A stretch of DNA of 64,000 nucleotides from Hevea brasiliensis. Its lineage: Eukaryota > Streptophyta > Magnoliopsida > Malpighiales > Euphorbiaceae. Under the pieces are notes generated by a model. That model made no database searches. It was not told where the DNA came from and saw only the letters and a list, made by a program, of their open reading frames with translations. Made by a program: the position numbers and the translations under genes. The stretch lies in assembly GCF_030052815.1 (NCBI RefSeq), contig NC_079507.1, positions 14,840,141 through 14,904,140 of the forward strand, read 5' to 3'. This document shows positions 25,501 through 36,874 of the stretch, one piece after another. Every line of letters starts with the position of its first letter. Position 1 is the first letter of the stretch.

Positions 25501-26150
25501 ATTTATTTTTTCTTATGGAAGACCTCAAAAATTCCAATTAAGTAAATATATTAAGTATTATTTTTCTGGCATCATGCATGAGGTCATGCATGATGTCATT
25601 ACTTTTTAACTTTTCCATTTTCTTTTTTTTTATTTATTTTTCTATTAGTTCTTTAATTTAATTCTCGATTCCGAAATTTTCTTTTCTCCGATTTTATTTT
25701 ACAGTTAGGTCAGGAGTCAGCTCTCGGAGTCAATTGACCAAATTGCCCCCCACCAGTTCATCCCGGTTTGCAAATAATTCAATATTTCTTATGGCTCCCT
25801 GACCTAATTATTTGGCTGACTTAACAATTCTTTTTCGTGATTTCTCTTTTTCACTGTGTTCATAATGGTCCTAAGGACCGCAGTGTCACATTTTACGATT
25901 TGAAATTTGAGTTTAAAATGGCTTCGCAGTCGTTCTCGAGACGATCACCCATCACTGTGACTCTCGACTCGTTTAACTTCTTATGTTCTGTTTTTCTTAT
26001 TTATACTTAATTAATTGGCAATTACTAATTATTTGTATTTATGGCTTCTCTAGTTGTCTTAAGTGTGGTTCTAATCCCCTTAATTGTCCAGACTGACACC
26101 GGTCACTGGAACTGTGAAATATACCAGACTATACAAATAAGGGTGTTACA
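22525..26150 (-). repeat. 5' LTR of B2
   Basis: 3626 bp, TG...CA, matching 13995-17635 along its length. On the minus strand it begins TGTAACACCCTTATTTG at 26150. A donor-like AAG|GTTAGT lies at 25251/25250, and paired hairpins at 23168-23208. Confidence 0.94.
23168..23208 (-). other. Paired stem-loops in the B2 LTR
   Basis: CTGAGTAT (23189-23196) and ATACTCAG (23201-23208) form a perfect 8-bp stem with a 4-nt loop. Next to it CGACAGC (23168-23174) pairs with GCTATCG (23182-23188) with one G-U pair. D, F and G have the first stem at the same place with different but paired bases. Confidence 0.7.
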
Positions 26151-26415
26151 GATCCTCACCTGCAAGACCATGAAACTTAGGCAACGAATGGATTAGTCTA
26201 GATTTCAACTCAAAAGCAACATTTAAAGTAAGATATTGAATACACAAAGACCATTGGTTTAGATCAGGAGTAGCCAAATCTTTCAAAGTCCTAGCAGCCA
26301 TGGTTTCATTTTTGGAATTTAAATCCAAATCCGAATCCGAACTTAACTCTCTTGAAGATTGGACTCCTTCAGATGTACTCAGAATCTGCTTAGCCTGCCT
26401 ATCCAATTTTCTCAA
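26151..26415 (-). pseudogene. Athila-like gag, N-terminal part
   Basis: After the GATCC duplication the minus strand reads LIHSLPKFHGLAGED, and upstream of it DLNQWSLCIQYLTLNVAFELK and KNETMAARTLKDLATPD. These are conserved N-terminal Athila gag phrases. The frame changes upstream of 26415, where another frame encodes DPEVEVEKIG, so the true start is not preserved. Confidence 0.85.
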
Positions 26416-26614
26416 CTTCTACTTCTGGATCAAAGATCAACTCACCAGATTTAGAAGTTCTTATCAAAAACAAAAAGAAATCAAAGTAAAAATAGAAAAA
26501 TGCCTCAAAACCCTAGAAAATGATGGAATTTGGCCTTAAGAGGATGAGGCCAAGTAATCTTATGGATTAATTGGTCTTGATCAGAATGTCGTTTCCTTTA
26601 AAATAGGTGTGAGC
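26416..26614 (-). other. Leader of Athila-like element B, gag-proximal part
   Basis: No support for a gene. It is AT-rich and continues, across copia C, at 48386. The base run TGAGC at 26610-26614 is the left target duplication of copia C. Confidence 0.7.
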
Positions 26615-28724
26615 TGAAGGAACGGAAGCGTGAAAAACACAAGTTTATACCATTGAATTCAAAAATTTTCACCTAGGGTCACATGCATCATGCAAGATTT
26701 ATTTTTATCTATTTGATTTCAATGATAAACAACATATTAAAACTCTTTTAATATGTTTTTGGATCTGTATTTGCCATTTAAGATTTCAAAATTAATCAGA
26801 TTAATTTTAGAACTCTAGATTAAATCAAGAACGATTACACTAACCTCTTGATGCACTGCAGCGTGTCTGCGCCTTTGAGATTCGTCTTCAGGATACCAGA
26901 TGTTGTCCCTCTAGCTTGTCCACACCAAGAACACCTATGGCAGCCCTTGAATAGCTTCTAAAGCTTTTTCTATTAATTAGAAAATCAAGTTCTGCCTTTT
27001 AAGAGATTAAAGATGTAAACAGGACACTAGAAACAATTTCTAGTGTTCTTAATTCAAGAGATTGATGGCTAATCTCTTTGAATTGATGAGAGATGAAGAG
27101 AAATAGCTGGAGACGCTCAAAGTGGCATGACAAATGAGAGGAGAGGCTGCTGGTTATTTTTTCTTTTCATAACCACACTTAAATAGCTAGGTTAACACAT
27201 TAAACCCTAGCCACATGTCACCTTTTGATTAGCTCTAGGTTTAAGTGATCCAATCACATTGTGCCAAGTGTCAAACCTATATTTAATCTTGATTTTAATC
27301 ATCTTACATGATTAAAAAAACATTTGGCAAGCTTATGTGTAATCCCATGTGTCACCATCTCATGGTGCCACGTGTCACACTGTAAAATGACCAAAATGCC
27401 CCTGTGTCTTAATTTTGAGTTCTCAACCCAAAATAATTATTTTTCTTCTTCTAATTAATTTATATCAAATATAAATTAATTAATTAATCTCTATTAATTA
27501 ATTTCTCATTAATTAAATTTATATTTAAACACTTTAAATATAAATTTAATTTATACTACACATCCAATAATCTAGATTTGGTTTCAAGTCATGCTAGGGA
27601 CTTTGCAATTTAATTGCAAACCAAACCTATTTAATTAATCAATTAAACTCTTTAATTAATTAATTAAATCATATTTAAATAGGTGATAACTTGTGTATGT
27701 GTGTGACTTACTAGGCTCATCACTAATTGGCAATGAGACATGATATCAACTCTTAATATCATCAGAACTCTTTCTTACCATAGATGATTTCTCTAAATCA
27801 TTTTATGAACCTCATAGACCATGGTTAACACCTAACATAGCATGCCATGGCCACCCAATTAGTAATAAGATTTACCTTAAATGAACCTATAATCATATGT
27901 TACCATGCACTAGAATCTCTCTGTTACAAAATCCCAACTCAAGCTGAAGTCATGGTTTATGTCAAACTCCATTTGCTATGAATATTATGTTCTCTTTTAA
28001 TTCCAGTTCTTGATTAAAAAGATTTTCTCATCAGAAACTCTTTTCTAAATAAATCTATCTGTCCTGGCCAGGAACTTGAAACATCAAGAACAATTAAATG
28101 AACATAGGATTTTATCTCTATTTACTTAGAGGAACAGATTCCATCTTGATCAACACCTACCTCCATATATAACTAGTAGGAGCCAACACATACCCATATA
28201 CCCATACACAGTACAAGTATGAAAGCGAGATCAAACTCAAACTACCTATATACAAGATAAGCTGTGCTATCTCGTGTCTAAAGATTATATGCACTGATAT
28301 GATTTATGACAAAACATTGACAAGAGTAAACTCCATGTGCTTGTCATAAGTGTCACTGGTTCAGCCTACTTATCATTTATAAGTGCCTATCATGTTTGTT
28401 ATATGGCATGAGACTCACCATTCCATCTTATTTATATCTCATATAAATAACTTGGGAACAAACATGAATACAATCTTTCTGGATAAGTCATGTCCTTATT
28501 ATGAAGTATCCTCGATTGTGAACCTATTTATGATACTTTGTGCTAGAAATATTGTCACTCATATTCTTAACAACTTAAGAATAATATTTCTAGCAAAATA
28601 TCAATGGACCTTTTCTATTACACATAAATATATTATGTAAACGGAAAAGTGGAAATGCCTTTTATTAATAAAAATATAAACAAGATACATACTAAATGAT
28701 ATGCTCTAGGACATACTACTCACA
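26615..28724 (-). repeat. 3' LTR of copia C
   Basis: 2110 bp with outer end TGAAGGAACGGAAGCG at 26615 on the plus strand and inner end CTACTCACA at 28724 (one change from CTACTAACA). It matches 46277-48380 closely. Confidence 0.95.
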
Positions 28725-28736
28725 ATCTCCCACTAG
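28725..28736 (-). other. Polypurine tract of copia C
   Basis: The minus strand reads TAGTGGGAGAT directly before the 3' LTR, as in copia A. Confidence 0.85.
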
Positions 28737-28779
28737 CACTAGAGCCATTCATTACAATACCTTAGACCCATCTTCTCAA

Positions 28780-30277
28780 GATGTCAGTCTAACTGAGCCT
28801 GTGACAAAGGCTTAGTGCATGGATCAGCTTAATTTTTCAGCTGATGTTATTTTTCTGCATGGCTATATCGCCTTTGCCCAACTATATGTCTGATAATGTG
28901 GTAGTGCCTTTCTATGTGTTTGGATTTTGGGTGAGACCTTAGTTCCTTAGCTCAGATGATCGCTCCATTGTTGTCACGATGTAGTGGGCTGCGACTCAAT
29001 GGAAGAAACTCTGTAAGTTACATCACGAACTTCTTTATCCAAGCGACTTCCTTTGCGACATCGATGCAAAGAATATACTCGACCTCTGTAATGGAATCTA
29101 CTGATTGTGCTCTGCTTGGAACTCTTCCAACCGATCGCACCTCCATTACAAATGAACACATATCTAGAGGTAGACTTTCTATCATCAATATCGATTGGAA
29201 ATCGAATCGAGATAACCATCCAATTGCAAGTCTCCACCTCCATAAATCAAGAATAAATCCTTAGTTCTTCTCAAGTACTTAAGGATATTCTTGTGATTAT
29301 CGATGTTCCAAACCTGGATTGGATTGATACCTGCTAGTCAAACTAACAGCATATGCGATATCTGGCCTAGTACACAACATTGCATACATTATACTTCCAA
29401 TAGCCGAAGCATATGGAATCCTGGCCATCTTATCTCTTTCTTCAGGTGTCTTTGGAGACATCTCTTTAGAAAGATGGATACCATGTCTCACTGGTAACAA
29501 TCCTCTCTTGGAATCAAGCATGTTAAACCTCTTTAACACCTTTTCCAAGTATAGACTTTGGGATAAACCAATTATTCTTTTCGCTTTATCTCTAGAGATG
29601 CGAATCCCAAGAATATAGGTTGCCTCCCCTAAGTCTTTCATGGAGAATGTATTTGACAACCATACCTTTATAGTTGTCAACATACCTGTGTCATTACCCA
29701 TCAATAGTATGTCATTCACATATAAGACAAGGAAAGTGATAGCTCTGTCACTAACCTTCTTATATAATCCTCATTTTTTATAAAACCAAAGGATTTAATG
29801 GCTTCATCAAAACGGATGTTCCAACTCCTCGAAGCTTGTTTCAACCCATAAATGGATCGCTTTAGCTTGCATACCTTGGAACCATCTTCGGATTCAAATC
29901 CCCTAGGTTGTTCCATGAAAATGTTTTCTTCAATGTATCCATTGAGAAAAGTTGTTTTCACATCCATCTGCCAAATCTCATAATCATTGTACGCAGCTAT
30001 TGCTAATAAAATCCTAATTGATTTAAGCATGGCAACAGGTGAGAAAGTCTCCTCATAGTCTATTCCTTGCCTTTGGCGAAACCCTTTCGCTACTAGCCTT
30101 GCCTTATAGGTCTCTACCTTTCCATCAGAACCAATTTTCTTCTTGAAAACCCATTTGTTCCCTATAGTTACAATACCTTCAGGTGGGTCAACAAGATCCC
30201 AAACTTGATTCTTATACATGGAATCAATCTCAGATTTCATAGCATCAATCCATTTTGAAGAGTCTATATCTGATATA
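28780..30277 (-). pseudogene. Copia C reverse transcriptase and RNase H remnant
   Basis: The minus strand runs from KWIDAMKSEIDSMYKNQ and NKWVFKKKIGSDGKVETYKARLVAKG (29716-30265) through QMDVKTTFLNGYIEENIF to the catalytic box Y-V-N-D (29711-29722), then LSNTFSMKDLGEATYILGIRI and CTRPDIAYAVSLTSRY (29297-29719). RNase H follows in another frame (28974-29243) and reaches RSHPKSKHIERHYH-like sequence near 28900. Frameshifts lie near 29760 and 29290. The Asp-to-Asn change in the catalytic box is shared with copia A, which suggests their common source already had it. D cuts the gene at 30277. Confidence 0.93.
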
Positions 30278-30910
30278 TGTAACACCCCAAAGTTCGGTAG
30301 TGCGTTCTGCTGCTCCGGTGACTAGTGTTGTCCGGACAGCTAGGATGCCTAGAACCACACCTCAATGAGAGTGAGGAGACATAAAATAATGAAATACAAG
30401 AAAAACAAAGAAAAAATGATAGCAAAGAAATGTGACCAAGTTAAACGAGCCGGGAAACCTAACGATGGGTGACCGCACCGGGAAGTCACGGAGTGGACCG
30501 TTGACTAGCCCTGGACTGCGGGGAACCCTAGAAAACATTTTTAGGACTTAAATAGACCCTTGTTGAAGAATAAATATCATTAGAAAGATCAAAGCAAAAT
30601 TAAATAATTAGTACAAAGAAAAGTGAGAAATCGAAAAACAGACAAAACCCGGTAATACCGAAAAATCGGGAACATAACCCGAACAGGGGCATTATGGTCA
30701 TTTGACATCCCGAAGTGTCTTTTGACCTAAATGTCCATTAAAAATAAATAGTATTACACTTAGAAAATAAAATGAAAAATTAATTTAGTGGTACCTAAAG
30801 TAAATAATGAGAATCAAGGGTTTAATGTGGGATTAAGTGAAAATTTAGCTTAAAAAAATGATTTAATTTTTTAGTGGACCACTAAGAACATTAAAATGAT
30901 TAAATATACT

Positions 30911-30916
30911 TATAAG
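30911..30916 (+). promoter_or_regulatory. Possible TATA box of the D LTR
   Basis: TATAAG in the context ATACTTATAAGTGGG, followed about 30 bp later by a pyrimidine-rich stretch and about 230 bp later by the donor-like site. The start point is inferred from position only. Confidence 0.4.
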
Positions 30917-32874
30917 TGGGCAGATTATTCCCACTCAAAGGTCATCTTCCTCATTCCATTAAACATAGCCGAATTGAAGAGTGAAGGAATCCACCATTAA
31001 CGTTTTCTCCAAGCTCATCTAATCCCTCATTTCAACCCCAAATCACCTAGGGTTCTTCATTAAACTTTGTCTACACATCACAAGGAAGATATTGACACCA
31101 AATTTGAGAAGTTTGGTGAAGGTTTAGCAAGTTACAATCAAAGGTAAGTTTACACTTTTGAGAATTCCTTTGTTAAACTTTATGTTCATGTTATGGGTGT
31201 TAGTTTGGTGAAGGAAATTTTAAAGTTTAAATAGTAATTGAGATAGCCATTTTTGGACAGCCATGGGGTCACGCATTTGATGATTTATTATGCATATAAT
31301 TGATGAGAAATAATGTTGATCATGGTGATTTAATATCCTAATGAATTATTTCAAATATATATGGTCATTTATGCACTTGGATGGGAATTGGTAAATTGTA
31401 GGGCACTTTGATGTTGAAGGACAAATTTCGGCAGCCTTGGGGACACTTGAATAAATGTGTATATTCATGGGAGTGTTGGCAGAATTGTGGCATTAAGGAA
31501 TGAAGGATATGTGTATGAAATTATTGTGTAAAGTGTATGTGAGAATTAGTGGTGTTTAGGTGTGTATGTAATGGTATTGAGATATTGTAAATGTGAATTA
31601 TATTTGGTGTGTTGAGGGTAATGGTAATCTGCCCAAAATAATGTTAATGTAAAGTAGATTATACTGTGGTTAATGTACCAAAACAGATTGGTAGGGAAGT
31701 GAACCAAATTGCAAGGTATATGTGTGTTTGAAGTAGGGTGTGAAATGCATATTGAGGCAGTGTACATTTTAGCCCATAACCTGAAATGTGTAACCTCAAT
31801 TGGTATGAGACCAATTTGAGGTGAAACTAGGCACAAAATGTGCCAACTTTCATTGAGAAACCATACCAAAATTCTGCTTGCAAGGTGATGTGAAAAATGA
31901 CCAATTCGGATTAGGTACACTTGAGACCTAAAAACTGACCATTTGGGCAGCAGTGAGTATTTAGGCCATAACTCACTCACAACAGGTCCAATTGACCTGA
32001 AATTTTAACCATGAATAGTTAAGACCCATACCTACAAGTCTTATGAAGACACCAAAACCCAGAAATGAACAGAAGCAAGTCAAAAAGCTTGCACAAGTTC
32101 GGGTCCAAAAACTGGCCGAACCAAAGTTGACCAAATTGACCAAAAAAATGACCTAATTGATGCCATTTGACCAGCAATAGTATAATGACCATAACTTGGT
32201 CTACTTAACTCGGATTGACCTGAAATTTTGCCCCGCGTGCAATAAGACCTAGATCTACAAGTTTGTAGTTTCAATCGAGACCCAAAAACTGAGGGAACTA
32301 GATCGTCCGGTTAGGTCAAACCAGTGTCCTAGAATCCAGCAATTTGCATTAAAATGCACTAAACAAGGAAATGACTTTGGTAAAACATACCAAACCTAAA
32401 ACCCTATCGAATATGACATATTAATGACACTAAGACCTAATTTACCTAAAACGCAACGAGGCTCGGTATATTAGGTGATTAAGTGAATAATTGAGTTCAG
32501 TGCATTATTTACCAAACACCATCAATAGAGATAGTTTAATTTAGTACTGAAACACTTCAAATTGTGTTTCTCAGTTAACAAGGACTCAACAAAAGGAAAA
32601 GAAACACTGAGTCCAGACCAGGGAGACAGTCATCAGAGGTTTGTGCACAACAACTATTTCTTTTGAATTATTTTCAATTGAAATGAATATTTAATATTTG
32701 TATATTATTGTTTTAAATTGTGGAAATGTATTTGAATGAATATTTATTGCTTGAAAAGCATTGTAAATGATTTGAAACTGTGAGAAATTGTTTGAATGAC
32801 ATTGATGGATACTTATTGATTTAAAAGCATTGGAAATGGTTTGAAACCACAGCTATCATGTATATTGATTGTAT

Positions 32875-33065
32875 TCCTCATTAGCTTGTCTAGTGGGACG
32901 AATTGAATTCCCTCTCTGGCTGAAGTGTTGAGGTGTGTGCCTGTTGAGGACGAATTGGATGAGTACTCATATTTTTGCTAGCTAGCCATGTTATTCCTCA
33001 TTAGTCATCGACTTTTGGGACGAATTGAATACCTCATTAGCCATCGGCTTTTGGGACGAATTGAA
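32875..33065 (+). repeat. Repeated CCTCATTAG...GGGACGAATTGAA units in the D LTR
   Basis: Three copies of a unit starting CCTCATTAG and ending GGGACGAATTGAA lie near 32878, 32996 and 33027, plus a partial GGACGAATTGGA near 32948. The 3' LTR has the same set at 41401-41590. Confidence 0.8.
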
Positions 33066-33327
33066 CTATGGATCATGATTAAGCTGTGTGTGATTTATTG
33101 ATGTGTATTGTGAGATTGTGAAATGGATTTAAACTCTCATTGACATATACTGTCTTTTGAATTCAAACTTGATCTGACTTATGGAAAATTATTGTGATAT
33201 GGAGAAATGGAATTTAAATTCTTGTTGACAATTATTGTTTTGGATTTAACTATGATTTTAAGTATCCACTATTTACATGATTTATGAATTGTGATTTAAA
33301 TTTGTATTTGGTTAATGTTGTGCACCA

Positions 33328-33367
33328 CTGAGACATTGTCTCAGCGATAGCTTTTTATTGCTGTCGC
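33328..33367 (+). other. Paired stem-loops in the D LTR
   Basis: CTGAGAC (33328-33334) and GTCTCAG (33338-33344) pair perfectly around a 3-nt loop. GCGATAGC (33344-33351) then pairs with GCTGTCGC (33360-33367) with one G-U pair. It is the same position and shape as in B2. Confidence 0.7.
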
Positions 33368-33971
33368 AGGTAGAGAGACAGACAGGGCAGCAGACTAGGC
33401 TGCATATACATCCAATGAGGATTTCTGTATTATGAGTATACCAATATTTTGCATTTTGTATCAGAATGTATGACATCGTATGTACATATTGTTTTTGGTT
33501 TTGAGCAGATTGTAAATTAAAGTGTAGCTTTTATTTGTAAATTAATTATGAGTGTTTTGGATTGTAAAAGTTGTATTATATTTCCTTATCTCAGACTTTG
33601 AAAAGTTTCTATGGAATTGAGTTGATAAATTGTTGTGTTGAGAAATGTATTGGAGTTGAGATTTGGGAAAAATATTGAAGTGCTTTTTACAGGTTTTCTG
33701 AAGAACTGTTTTGTCCAAAATACAGATGGCACTCTGCCAAAATTTTTACAGAAATTCCAAATAAACCAAATGAGTTAGTGGTTTCACTTCAGTTCACCAA
33801 AGTTTTTAATACCTGTAAATAGTGCTCACCACTGTAAAAGAAGCAAGAAAAGTTTTTAGAATCCCTTGTAGTGTATTTAATGGGTTATCAGTAGACGGAG
33901 TTGGTAATTCATTAGGCATACTACGGGATCATGTTATGCCTTACAGAGGGGTAGGGTGTGACATGTTTTGG

Positions 33972-33984
33972 TGGTATCAGAGCA
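33972..33984 (+). other. Primer-binding site of D (initiator tRNA-Met)
   Basis: TGGTATCAGAGCA lies eight bases after the 5' LTR end and is complementary to the 3' end of initiator tRNA-Met. Confidence 0.93.
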
Positions 33985-34152
33985 CAGTTTTTAAATTCTA
34001 TTTTCACCTATTATTTGAATATTCTTTCTGCATAGTACAACTGCTCAATATCATTGTTTGATACATACAGTACATTACAGTATAAATATGCACTAACGAG
34101 AGTAAATATCCTTGTGTTATTGTTCAGGAAAGCTAAGATCCTCGCATTGAAA

Positions 34153-35335
34153 ATGGAAGAGGGTGATCGTTCAGTTGATCAGTCTATTGAGGCTGAGGTG
34201 AAAGGGGATGCCCCAGGCCTACAAAATGTCAGTGGTTCAAAGAAGACTACCGCAGCATCGCAGCTTTCTGCTCGATTCGCTCACAGATGGTCGCAATGTT
34301 CCAACAAATGGTGGCAATGCACCTACTCAAGTCCCAATACAGACACGATGGTACAACCACGCCTCCTACGAGGCAAGATGACAAATTGATGAAGTATGGG
34401 GCTCAGAGTTTAAGGGACGATAGATCCTCTAGAAGTCGAACAATGGTTAGAGAGGATGGATAGGGTGTTCAAGAAGCTACATTGTACGTAAGAGCTTAGA
34501 TTTGAATACTCGGTGTCCTTACTACAGGGGATGCTTATGATCGGTGGAAAACCATTCCCCACACCGTAGAGCTGCAGGCTAACATGGAATGACTTCCTCG
34601 TGGAATTCAGTAAATATATCCCCGATGCTTATGTAGACTGAGTGCAAGAGTTCCTAAGTTTGAAACAAGGGAACAGATCGGTGGTGAGTACGAAAGAGAA
34701 TTTTCCCGCCTAAGCCATTATTCATTGAGTCTACTCTATACAATCAGGGACAGATGCAAGACGTTACAAACTGGCATGAAGCCCAGTATCAGAGTACAAG
34801 TGCTCGGCTTCAAACACACTAACTTCTCTGAACTTGTTTCTCAAGCCCTAGAGTTGGAAAGAGTTGAGTTTGAGACTGCTCCAGAGAAAAAGAGATCAGA
34901 GAAGACAGAGAAAGAGGGAAAATCAGCAGAACAGAGTTTCAGTGGTTATACTGGAAAGAGGAAGAACTATGGGGGACATGGCAGAGGTGGCAAGAAATCT
35001 GGTAGGGGAAGATATTCGTGATGACAGACCTCCCTATCCGGGACAAAGCAGAGTACCAGAGGTTCCTATCCTCCCCGCCAATGTGAAACATGTGGAAGAA
35101 ATCATGGTGGGATCTGCTACAAGGCTATTGGAGCCTGTTATAACTGTGGAGGCACAGGACACTTTGCCAAGGACTGCACTAGTAGTCGCAGAGTTGGACC
35201 ACCTCCTACTACTGCAGAAGGGTCAGTGCAGAGCCCTGTCACCAGAAGCTCACAACCACCTAGCAGAGGTAGAGGCAGAGGTAGAGGTAACCCAGCAGGC
35301 AGCCAAGGCACAGTAAAACAATCAGAGCAAGATAG
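34153..35335 (+). pseudogene. D gag, frameshifted
   Basis: ATG at 34153 starts MEEGDRSVDQSIEAEV. The core is in mixed frames (34390-34720) and still encodes a WWKT-like and EFSRLSHYS-like stretch. Then SLLYTIRDRCKTLQTGMKP with FSELVSQALELERVEFE (34725-35021), and two CCHC knuckles near 35075-35175, the second CYNCGGTGHFAKDC complete. This is the structural capsid/nucleocapsid protein. Loss of frame in the first half occurs at several sites close together, unlike the intact downstream frames. Confidence 0.88.
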
Positions 35336-36874
35336 TGCTCCAGTCAGAGTCTATGCCATGAGACAGAGGGAAGAGGCAGAGACATCTGATGTAGTGGCTG
35401 GTACCTTCTCAACTTTTAACCAGAATGTGTTTGTGTTATTTGATCCGGGTTCTACCCATTCTTATGTGAGTGCTAGCATCATTGATTGCATTGCTGTTCC
35501 AAGTGCAAAAATGGACTTTGAGGTGCTAGTAACGAGTCCGTTAGGACAGGAGATCAGGGTTAATAGAATGTATAGAGATTGTCCTTTGGTGATCCAAGGA
35601 CACACTTTCCTGTCTGATCTCATTGAAATGCCCTTCAGAGATTATGATATCATCTTGGGCATGGATTGGTTAGCTAGGCATCATGCCATGATTGACTGTA
35701 GGCTGAAGACAGTCACTTTTGGCCTTCCTCAGTATAGTGATGTGGTAATACATGGGGAGAGGCAGCTATTGCCATCAAACCTCATTTCGGCTGCACTAGC
35801 CAGAAAAATGATCAAAAAGGGGTGTGAAGCCTACTTGGCATATGTGATAGACACCCAAGTGGTGAGTCCAGCGTTGAAGGACATCCCTACAGTACATGAC
35901 TTTCCAGATGTGTTTCCTGATGAATTGCCAGGATTACCTCCGGAAAGAGAAGTGTAGTTTGAAATTAATGTTATGCCTGGTGTGGATCCAATCTCCATAA
36001 TGCCATACAGAATGGCACCAGCAGAGTTGAAGGAGTTGAAGATACAGTTACAAGAACTACTTGAAAAGGGCTTGATCCGCCCTAGTGTGTCACCTTGGGG
36101 AGCACCATTGTTGTTTGTTAAGAAGAAGGATGGTACTCTCCGCTTATGTGTAGACTACAGGCAGTTGAATAGGGTGACAATAAAGAACAGATATCCATTG
36201 CCTCGCATTGATGATCTGTTTGATCAATTGAAGGGTGCAGCTGTATTCTCCAAAATTGATTTGCGATCTGGTTACTATCAGTTGAAGGTGCAAGAGCAGA
36301 GTATTCCAAAATCGCTTTAACTCGATATGGCCACTATGAGTTTCTAGTAATGCCATTCGGGTTGACAAATGCTCCAGCTGCTTTTATGGATCTGATGAAC
36401 ACTATCTTCAGACCATATCTTGATCAATTTGTGGTGGTGTTTATTGATGACATTTTGATATACTCGAGGAATGCAGAAGAGCATGACAGACATATCTGCG
36501 ATTGTTCGCAAACCTTAAGGAGAAACAATATACGCCAAATTGTCGAAGTGTGAATTTTGGTGAAAGAAATCTCCTTTTAGGACATGTTGTGTCACCAAGG
36601 GATAAAGGTAGATTCCAGCAAGGTAGAAGCTATCCTTAATTGGAAGCCGCCCAGGAACATCACAGAAATTCGCAGTTTTCTGGGTTTAGCTGGATATTAC
36701 CGTCGGTTTGTGAAAGGGTTTTCTATGTTATCTTCTCCACTGACTAAGCTGCTTCGGAAAGATGTAAAATTTCAGTGGACAGATAAATGTCAGCAGAGTT
36801 TTGATGAGTTGAAGAGGTGTTTGATCAAGCTCAGTCCTCACTTTACCTACTCCGTAAAGAATACACGCTTATAG
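35226..36874 (+). pseudogene. D protease and reverse transcriptase, frameshifted
   Basis: One open frame (35226-35957) carries the protease with VLFDPGSTHSYVSASI, active Asp intact, and DYDIILGMDWL. A TAG at 35955-35957 closes it where B2 has Gln. RT follows: [54 protein letters not shown] (35973-36320), [17 protein letters not shown] and [12 protein letters not shown] (36350-36553), and [18 protein letters not shown] (36584-36874). The catalytic FIDD is kept. Frame breaks lie at 36313, 36500-36545 and 36560-36600, each where B2 has extra bases near CAG or CTG. Confidence 0.92.

Larger units (their letters stand above)
13995..26150 (-). mobile_element. Tekay-like Ty3/gypsy chromovirus B2
   Basis: Complete minus-strand element, 12156 bp, with 5' LTR 22525-26150, initiator tRNA-Met primer site, gag, protease, RT, RNase H, integrase and chromodomain-like end, G-rich polypurine tract and 3' LTR 13995-17635. 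TSD GATCC is at 13990-13994 and 26151-26155, inside Athila gag. The domain order and integrase end (LVKVLWNHH and RRQHPQLF) point to the Tekay/Del lineage. Its proteins resemble those of D, but the LTRs differ outside the ends. The two LTRs differ visibly at scattered sites, so it is older than D. Confidence 0.95.
30278..33963 (+). repeat. 5' LTR of D
   Basis: Begins TGTAACACCCCAAAGTTC and ends GGGGTAGGGTGTGACA. It contains a TATA-like site, a donor-like CAAAG|GTAAGT, a repeat block at 32875-33065 and paired stem-loops at 33328-33367. Confidence 0.95.
31144..34127 (+). other. Possible leader intron of D (donor in LTR, acceptor before gag)
   Basis: The donor-like CAAAG|GTAAGT is at 31143/31144. 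The acceptor-like TTATTGTTCAG|GA ends at 34127, 25 bp before the gag ATG. Splicing would remove most of the LTR and the primer-binding site from a gag mRNA. Similar donors occur in B2, F, G and H LTRs. This is an inference with no transcript evidence. Confidence 0.35.
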
